DNA from: Hyphomicrobium methylovorum
GTDB taxonomy: Bacteria; Pseudomonadota; Alphaproteobacteria; Rhizobiales; Hyphomicrobiaceae
NCBI RefSeq assembly: GCF_013626205.1
Contig: NZ_QHJE01000001.1
Coordinates: 1,364,001-1,428,000, forward strand
Length of the DNA stretch: 64,000 bases
Direction: 5' to 3'
This document shows positions 59,913-64,000 of this stretch, piece after piece. The notes under the pieces were generated by a model, which made no database searches, was not told the DNA's origin, and saw only the letters and a list, made by a program, of their open reading frames with translations. The stretch's first letter is position 1. Each line of letters opens with the position of its first letter. The position numbers were made by a program, and so were the translations under genes.

Positions 59913-62234
59913 ATGAGTCAACTTGTCGCCTTACCTGACGGCACGGAACTCGCGGGCGATTACAAAATCGTGCGCGTGCTTGGTGCTGGCGGATTTGGTG
60001 TCACGTATCTTGCGGAAGAGCCCGAGCTGACGCGCCAAGTCAGCATCAAGGAGTATTTTCCAAGCGATTTTGCTTCGCGGACCAAAGACCTGGAGGCGAC
60101 GCCTCGGTCGGCCGGAAGCACGAGCGATTATAATTGGGGCCTCGACCGGTTCATCGAGGAAGCCCAGACTCTTGCGAAGTTCGATCACCACAACATCGTG
60201 AAGGTGTTCCGCATCTTCCGGGCGAACAACACCGCCTACATGGTGCTTCGCTTCGAAGAGGGCAAAAGCCTCAAGACGTGGCTGAAGGAACTTGGCCGCG
60301 CGCCACGGCAGAAAGAACTCGATCAGATCGTTGCGCCACTTCTCGACGCGCTCGAGGTGATCCACAAGGCCGACTTCCTGCATAGGGACATCGCGCCGGA
60401 CAACATCATCATTCGCAGCAATGGCGATCCGGTGCTGATCGACTTTGGTGCCGCGCGCAGCGATATCGCCGCTCACTCAAAGACCAAGACGGTCTCGGCG
60501 CTGGTGAAGCCCGGCTATAGCCCTTACGAGCAATACGCTGAGACGAGCCGTCAGCAAGGACCCTGGACGGACATCTACGCTTTCGCGGCGACGCTCTATC
60601 ATGCCGTTACCGGGAAGCGGCCGCCGGACTCACCTTCGCGCATGCTGAAAGACGAGATGGTGCCGGTGCGCGAAGCCGCACTCGGCGGCTATCGCAGCAC
60701 GTTCCTCGAAGCTCTGCAGCAGGGACTGACGCTGGCCGTGGATGGCCGGCCGAAGTCGGTTGCAGCGTGGCGCGGTGCGTTGATGGCACCGGAGCCCGAG
60801 AGACCCGGAATTTTTCAGCGCTTCAAGGACAAGACCGAAGTCCGCCGTCGCAAGGATGAAGAGCAGCGCGCGGCCGAAGCCATCGTCAATACCGCGGTGC
60901 CGCCACCGCCTGACGCGCCCGGCCCTAAGGGTGGCCTGCTCGATTTTGTCGACTCGCTGAAATCGCCTGCCGCTGCGGTCGCCAATCCGCCGCCCGCGCC
61001 GCCGATTGCCAAAAAGCCAGCAGCTTCGGAAAAGGCGCGCGCCGAAAAGGCGGACAAGCCGAAGGCCGAAAAGAAAGCTGCCGAGAAGCGTGCGCCCTTG
61101 CCGCCGCCACCGCGCCCCGCTGCTGAAAAGCGCTCGAAATCCCGAGCACGGCCAAAGCCTGACGTTGCATCCCGACCGCTGACTCGTGGCCTCAAATCGA
61201 AGCTGATCATCGCGGCCGGTCTCGCCGCATTCGGCTTTGCCTTCCACGATCGACTGCCGCAGCTTCTTTTGGTGCAGCAGTCGAACATAACAACGGGTGC
61301 GCTTCCCGCTGCGCCCTCGTCTGACTTGCTGCTGCGGCAGGCGGCGGAAATCAAAGCGCACGACACCGCCATCGTGCATCTCGCGATCAGCGGCGACGGG
61401 CGGCACATCATAACCGGTGCGAAGACGCCGGAGCTTCGGGTCTGGTCGTTCGCCTCGCAGCAGCCAACGGGCACGATTGCGCTCGATGACGGCCCCGCAA
61501 CGGCGATTGCCGTGCGCAACAACCGCGTCGCGACGGGACATGCGAACGGTGCGGTCGCGATTTACGACCTCGACAGCAAGCGGCGGCTCTTTCACTTCAA
61601 GCGCAATGACGCTCGCATCTGGTCCGTCGTCTTTGCGGGATCGGAGGATCGCGTGGCCGCGGCGGGACACGATTGGGCGATCACACTTTGGGAGACGTCA
61701 TCGGAGAGCGCGCCTGCTGCCGTTCTCGAAGGCAGCGAGAATGCCGTACAAGCGCTGGCCTCCGATCCCTCCGGACAATGGCTCGCTTCAGGCGGCGCTG
61801 ACCGGATTGTCCGGCTCTGGAATCTCGAAACCCGCGACGTGCGGCGTGTCTATCGCAGCAATGCCGATTTCATTTCGGCGCTGGCATTCTCTGGCGATGG
61901 CGGCAGCATCGCGAGCGGCGCTCTCGACGGCGCGGTGAAGATGCTCTCGACGGCAAACAACCGCACCCAGCGTCAGCTTGACCGGCATCCCGGTTCGGTG
62001 ACGGCGGTTGCGTTCTCGGCGCCGCAGGATTTGCTGGCGTCAGCTTCAGAAGACGGGCTCGTGCGACTGAGGAGCCTGAAACGTCCGCGCACAGTCATCA
62101 AGCTGCCCGGTACCAATGTTGGCGCGGAATCCATCGCATTCACCAATGACGGACACACTCTCTTAACGGGTGGACGCGACGGTGTTCTCCGCTTCTGGAC
62201 GCTGCCCGACGCGCTGGTCGCGCAAAGCAATTGA
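59913..62234 (+). CDS. Ser/Thr protein kinase with C-terminal WD40 repeats
   Basis: This 773-residue kinase has the kinase domain at ~15-290: Gly-rich loop GAGGFGVTY, Lys46 in VSIKEYFP, catalytic HRDIAPDN (Asp159), and DFG Asp177. The usual Lys of HRDLKPEN is Ala. A long Lys/Ala/Pro-rich linker leads to one membrane helix near 430-447, then about 300 residues of WD40 repeats (LASGGADRIVRLWNLETRDV, GHANGAVAIYDLDS) outside or across the membrane. It is divergent from the FHA/PP2C genes. The target is unknown. Confidence 0.88.
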   Translation: MSQLVALPDGTELAGDYKIVRVLGAGGFGVTYLAEEPELTRQVSIKEYFPSDFASRTKDLEATPRSAGSTSDYNWGLDRFIEEAQTLAKFDHHNIVKVFRIFRANNTAYMVLRFEEGKSLKTWLKELGRAPRQKELDQIVAPLLDALEVIHKADFLHRDIAPDNIIIRSNGDPVLIDFGAARSDIAAHSKTKTVSALVKPGYSPYEQYAETSRQQGPWTDIYAFAATLYHAVTGKRPPDSPSRMLKDEMVPVREAALGGYRSTFLEALQQGLTLAVDGRPKSVAAWRGALMAPEPERPGIFQRFKDKTEVRRRKDEEQRAAEAIVNTAVPPPPDAPGPKGGLLDFVDSLKSPAAAVANPPPAPPIAKKPAASEKARAEKADKPKAEKKAAEKRAPLPPPPRPAAEKRSKSRARPKPDVASRPLTRGLKSKLIIAAGLAAFGFAFHDRLPQLLLVQQSNITTGALPAAPSSDLLLRQAAEIKAHDTAIVHLAISGDGRHIITGAKTPELRVWSFASQQPTGTIALDDGPATAIAVRNNRVATGHANGAVAIYDLDSKRRLFHFKRNDARIWSVVFAGSEDRVAAAGHDWAITLWETSSESAPAAVLEGSENAVQALASDPSGQWLASGGADRIVRLWNLETRDVRRVYRSNADFISALAFSGDGGSIASGALDGAVKMLSTANNRTQRQLDRHPGSVTAVAFSAPQDLLASASEDGLVRLRSLKRPRTVIKLPGTNVGAESIAFTNDGHTLLTGGRDGVLRFWTLPDALVAQSN

Positions 62235-62243
62235 TGGCAATGT

Positions 62244-62258
62244 CACAGCGGTGCTGTG
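62244..62258 (+). terminator. Hairpin after the kinase gene
   Basis: CACAGC and GCTGTG form a perfect 6-bp stem with a GGT loop, 9 nt after the kinase stop and before the cydA promoter. There is no T-tract, so only a weak terminator call is possible. Confidence 0.3.
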
Positions 62259-62331
62259 TAGCCTCGACGTCAATTCACTGTAGCTGCATGATGCCCTGGT
62301 AAAAATTGGAGCCGCCTAAAGGGGTTCGCAA

Positions 62332-63741
62332 ATGGACGTCGATGCTGTCCTGTTGGCTCGGATACAGTTCGCCTTTACCATTACGTTTCACATTATTTTT
62401 CCCAGCCTATCGATCGGGCTCGCGGCATTCATCGCCACGCTGCTCGTTCGCTGGCGAATGAATGGTCAAGAACACCTGCGGCGTCTTGCGCGGTTCTGGA
62501 CGAAAATCTTTGCCGTCTCTTTCGCGATGGGCGTCGTGTCGGGGATCGTGCTGTCCTATCAGATCGGCACCAACTGGGCGAATTTCTCGGTCGTAGCCGG
62601 TAACATCGTCGGCCCGCTGATGGGCTATGAAGTGCTGACCGCGTTCTTTCTCGAAGCGACATTCCTCGGCATCATGCTTTTTGGCTGGGATCGCGTCTCG
62701 CCAAACCTGCACGTTGCTTCGGCCGTTCTCGTAGCGGTTGGAACGTCGATGTCGGCATTCTGGATTCTATCCGCGAACAGCTGGATGCAGACCCCGGCCG
62801 GATTCGAAATGCGGGACGGCATCGCTGTGCCGATCGACTGGTTCAAAGTCATCTTCAATCCCAGTTTCCCCTATCGCTTCGCGCATATGTTCACGGCCGC
62901 TTACCTGACGACCTCGCTTGTCGTGCTGGCTGTTGGCGCGCGCTATATCGTTGCCGGCCGCTTTCTCGAAGAAGCCAAGACGATGATCCGCATGGGCCTT
63001 GGCATGGTTGCGATCCTCGCACCGCTGCAGCTCGTCATCGGCGACGCGCACGGCCTCAACACCGCTGAGCATCAGCCGGTGAAGGTTGCGGCGATGGAAG
63101 CCCATTGGGATGGCAGCAAGCCTGCCGATCTCATTCTATTTGCCTGGCCGGACGCCAAGGCGGAGAAGAACCATTTCGAGATTTCCATTCCGCGTCTCGC
63201 AAGCGTCATCATCAAGCATGACCCGGATGGACTTTTCAAAGGCCTGAAGGATTTTCCGGCTGATGAACGGCCGCCGCTTCTACCCGTCTTCTTTGCGTTC
63301 CGGGTGATGGTCGGCATCGGACTTTTGATGATCGGCATCGGCGTCGTTGGCGCGTTCCTTTGGTGGCGCAAACGCCTGTTCGAATCAACGTGGTTCTTGA
63401 AACCCGTTGCGTACGCTTGGCCGCTTGGGTTCATCGCCATTGTTGCGGGCTGGTGGGTTACGGAGACGGGACGGCAACCGTATCTCGTCTATGGCATCCT
63501 GCGAACAGCAGACGCCGTTTCGCCGGTGGCATTCGGCGCGGTGCTGACGACACTCATTCTGTTCGTACTGATTTACACGAGCGTCTTTTCGATGGGCATC
63601 TTGTACATCAACAAGCTGATCGCGAAGGGGCCTCAGGGCGCGGCTGTCTCACCGCATGCAGATGGCAATGAATCTGCTGGAGCGCGGCCGCTTTCGGTGG
63701 CGCGAGAAGCAACGCGCAGCGCTCTTGAATCGAAGGAGTAG
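62332..63741 (+). CDS. cydA: Cytochrome bd ubiquinol oxidase subunit I (CIO type)
   Basis: This 469-residue multi-pass membrane protein has the haem b595 His region FHIIFPSLSIG, the quinol-site motif GDAHGLNTAEHQPVKVAAME (Lys and Glu retained) and TETGRQPYLVYGILRT. The Q-loop is short, which places it in the cyanide-insensitive CIO (CioA) branch. It reduces O2 with quinol. An AAAGGGG ribosome site precedes the ATG. cydB follows 5 nt later, so they are coupled. Confidence 0.93.
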   Translation: MDVDAVLLARIQFAFTITFHIIFPSLSIGLAAFIATLLVRWRMNGQEHLRRLARFWTKIFAVSFAMGVVSGIVLSYQIGTNWANFSVVAGNIVGPLMGYEVLTAFFLEATFLGIMLFGWDRVSPNLHVASAVLVAVGTSMSAFWILSANSWMQTPAGFEMRDGIAVPIDWFKVIFNPSFPYRFAHMFTAAYLTTSLVVLAVGARYIVAGRFLEEAKTMIRMGLGMVAILAPLQLVIGDAHGLNTAEHQPVKVAAMEAHWDGSKPADLILFAWPDAKAEKNHFEISIPRLASVIIKHDPDGLFKGLKDFPADERPPLLPVFFAFRVMVGIGLLMIGIGVVGAFLWWRKRLFESTWFLKPVAYAWPLGFIAIVAGWWVTETGRQPYLVYGILRTADAVSPVAFGAVLTTLILFVLIYTSVFSMGILYINKLIAKGPQGAAVSPHADGNESAGARPLSVAREATRSALESKE

Positions 63742-63746
63742 GGCGA

Positions 63747-64000
63747 ATGGATGACTCACTCGCATATGCCCTGCCATTGATCTGGGCTGCCGTTCTCGCA
63801 ACCGCCGTGACGCTCTACGTCGTTCTCGACGGGTTCGGATTGGGCCTCGGCATCCTCTTTCATGCGGAGCCGAGAGAAGACCGTCGTGACGTGATGATGA
63901 ACACCATCGCGCCCTTCTGGGACGGCAATCAGACGTGGCTCGTCATGGGTGGCGGCGGGCTTATGGCTGCGTTCCCGAAGGCCTACGGCGTCATCATGTC
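63747..64000 (+). CDS. cydB: Cytochrome bd ubiquinol oxidase subunit II, 5' part (cut by window edge)
   Basis: The first 84 codons are visible. They encode an N-terminal helix with LPLIWAAVLATAVTLYVVLD and the conserved GFGLGLGILF and FWDGNQTWLVMGGGGL blocks of CydB/CioB. It lies 5 nt after cydA, with AAGGAG inside the cydA 3' end as ribosome site. The rest of the gene is outside the window. Confidence 0.9.
   Translation, partial: MDDSLAYALPLIWAAVLATAVTLYVVLDGFGLGLGILFHAEPREDRRDVMMNTIAPFWDGNQTWLVMGGGGLMAAFPKAYGVIM

Noticed and set aside
57344-62234. Type VI secretion locus
   Set aside because: Kinase, phosphatase and FHA genes are there, but no Tss/Hcp/VgrG-like gene is found in the window.
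1-64000. tRNA, rRNA, CRISPR arrays, insertion sequences
   Set aside because: No cloverleaf-like sequence with a T-loop, no repeat-spacer pattern and no transposase-like protein was seen by eye; a covariance-model scan could still find something missed.

Overview
The window is 64 kb of GC-rich chromosome from an alphaproteobacterium. FlbT, FlaF, MotC, MotE and an FtcR/Rem-type regulator, in the gene order seen in Rhizobiales (Hyphomicrobiales), point to that order. Formate-tetrahydrofolate ligase beside phosphoribulokinase, FBPase and ribulose-phosphate epimerase, plus a cyanide-insensitive-type bd oxidase, would fit a Hyphomicrobium-like methylotroph. That genus-level guess is inference. I saw no rRNA, tRNA, transposase or CRISPR.

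Region 1 (about 1-5.3 kb) is a cyclic-di-GMP block: the end of a membrane protein, a PilZ protein, a PAS-GGDEF-EAL protein coupled to a second PilZ-like protein, and a membrane diguanylate cyclase. A further PilZ gene lies at 12.1 kb.

Region 2 (5.6-35.5 kb) is a nearly complete flagellar locus, mostly on the minus strand. The distal part reads ftcR, flgE, flgK, flgL, flaF, flbT, flgD, fliQ. The main run reads motA, fliM, fliN, fliG, flhB, an unknown gene, flgB, flgC, fliE, flgG, flgA, flgI, motE, flgH, fliL, fliP, flagellin, fliF, fliH, motB, motC, fliK. A divergent plus-strand operon carries flgF, fliI and an unknown membrane-anchored gene. Many genes overlap by 1-4 nt, so translational coupling is likely. 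flhA and fliR, which normally follow fliQ in this lineage, are not in the window, nor is a recognisable fliJ or flgJ. Between the two minus-strand blocks sit small genes (PilZ, J-domain-like, GIY-YIG-like).

Region 3 (35.5-41 kb) is regulatory and accessory: a GH24 muramidase, a HAD-like protein without its nucleophile fused to CBS domains, and a FIST sensor plus hybrid histidine kinase pair that converges on a LuxR-type response regulator. This last set resembles NosP/NahK signalling.

Region 4 (41.5-43.1 kb) is an orphan phage- or GTA-like tail-fibre gene with an apparent single-base frameshift, plus a coupled small gene.

Region 5 (43.2-47.3 kb) is a small surface-polysaccharide operon (asnB, glycosyltransferase, UDP-glucuronate epimerase type), followed by hrpB on the other strand.

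Region 6 (49.8-55.3 kb) is central C1/C5 metabolism: fbp, prk and rpe in one direction, then an Anbu proteasome-like peptidase and fhs.

Region 7 (55.5-57.3 kb) has uncharacterised membrane proteins and a tiny secreted His-rich peptide with its own terminator. Region 8 (57.3-62.2 kb) is a Ser/Thr phosphorylation module: PP2C phosphatase, two FHA proteins and a divergent kinase with WD40 repeats. Region 9, at the right edge, is the cydAB (cioAB) oxidase operon, cut off inside cydB.
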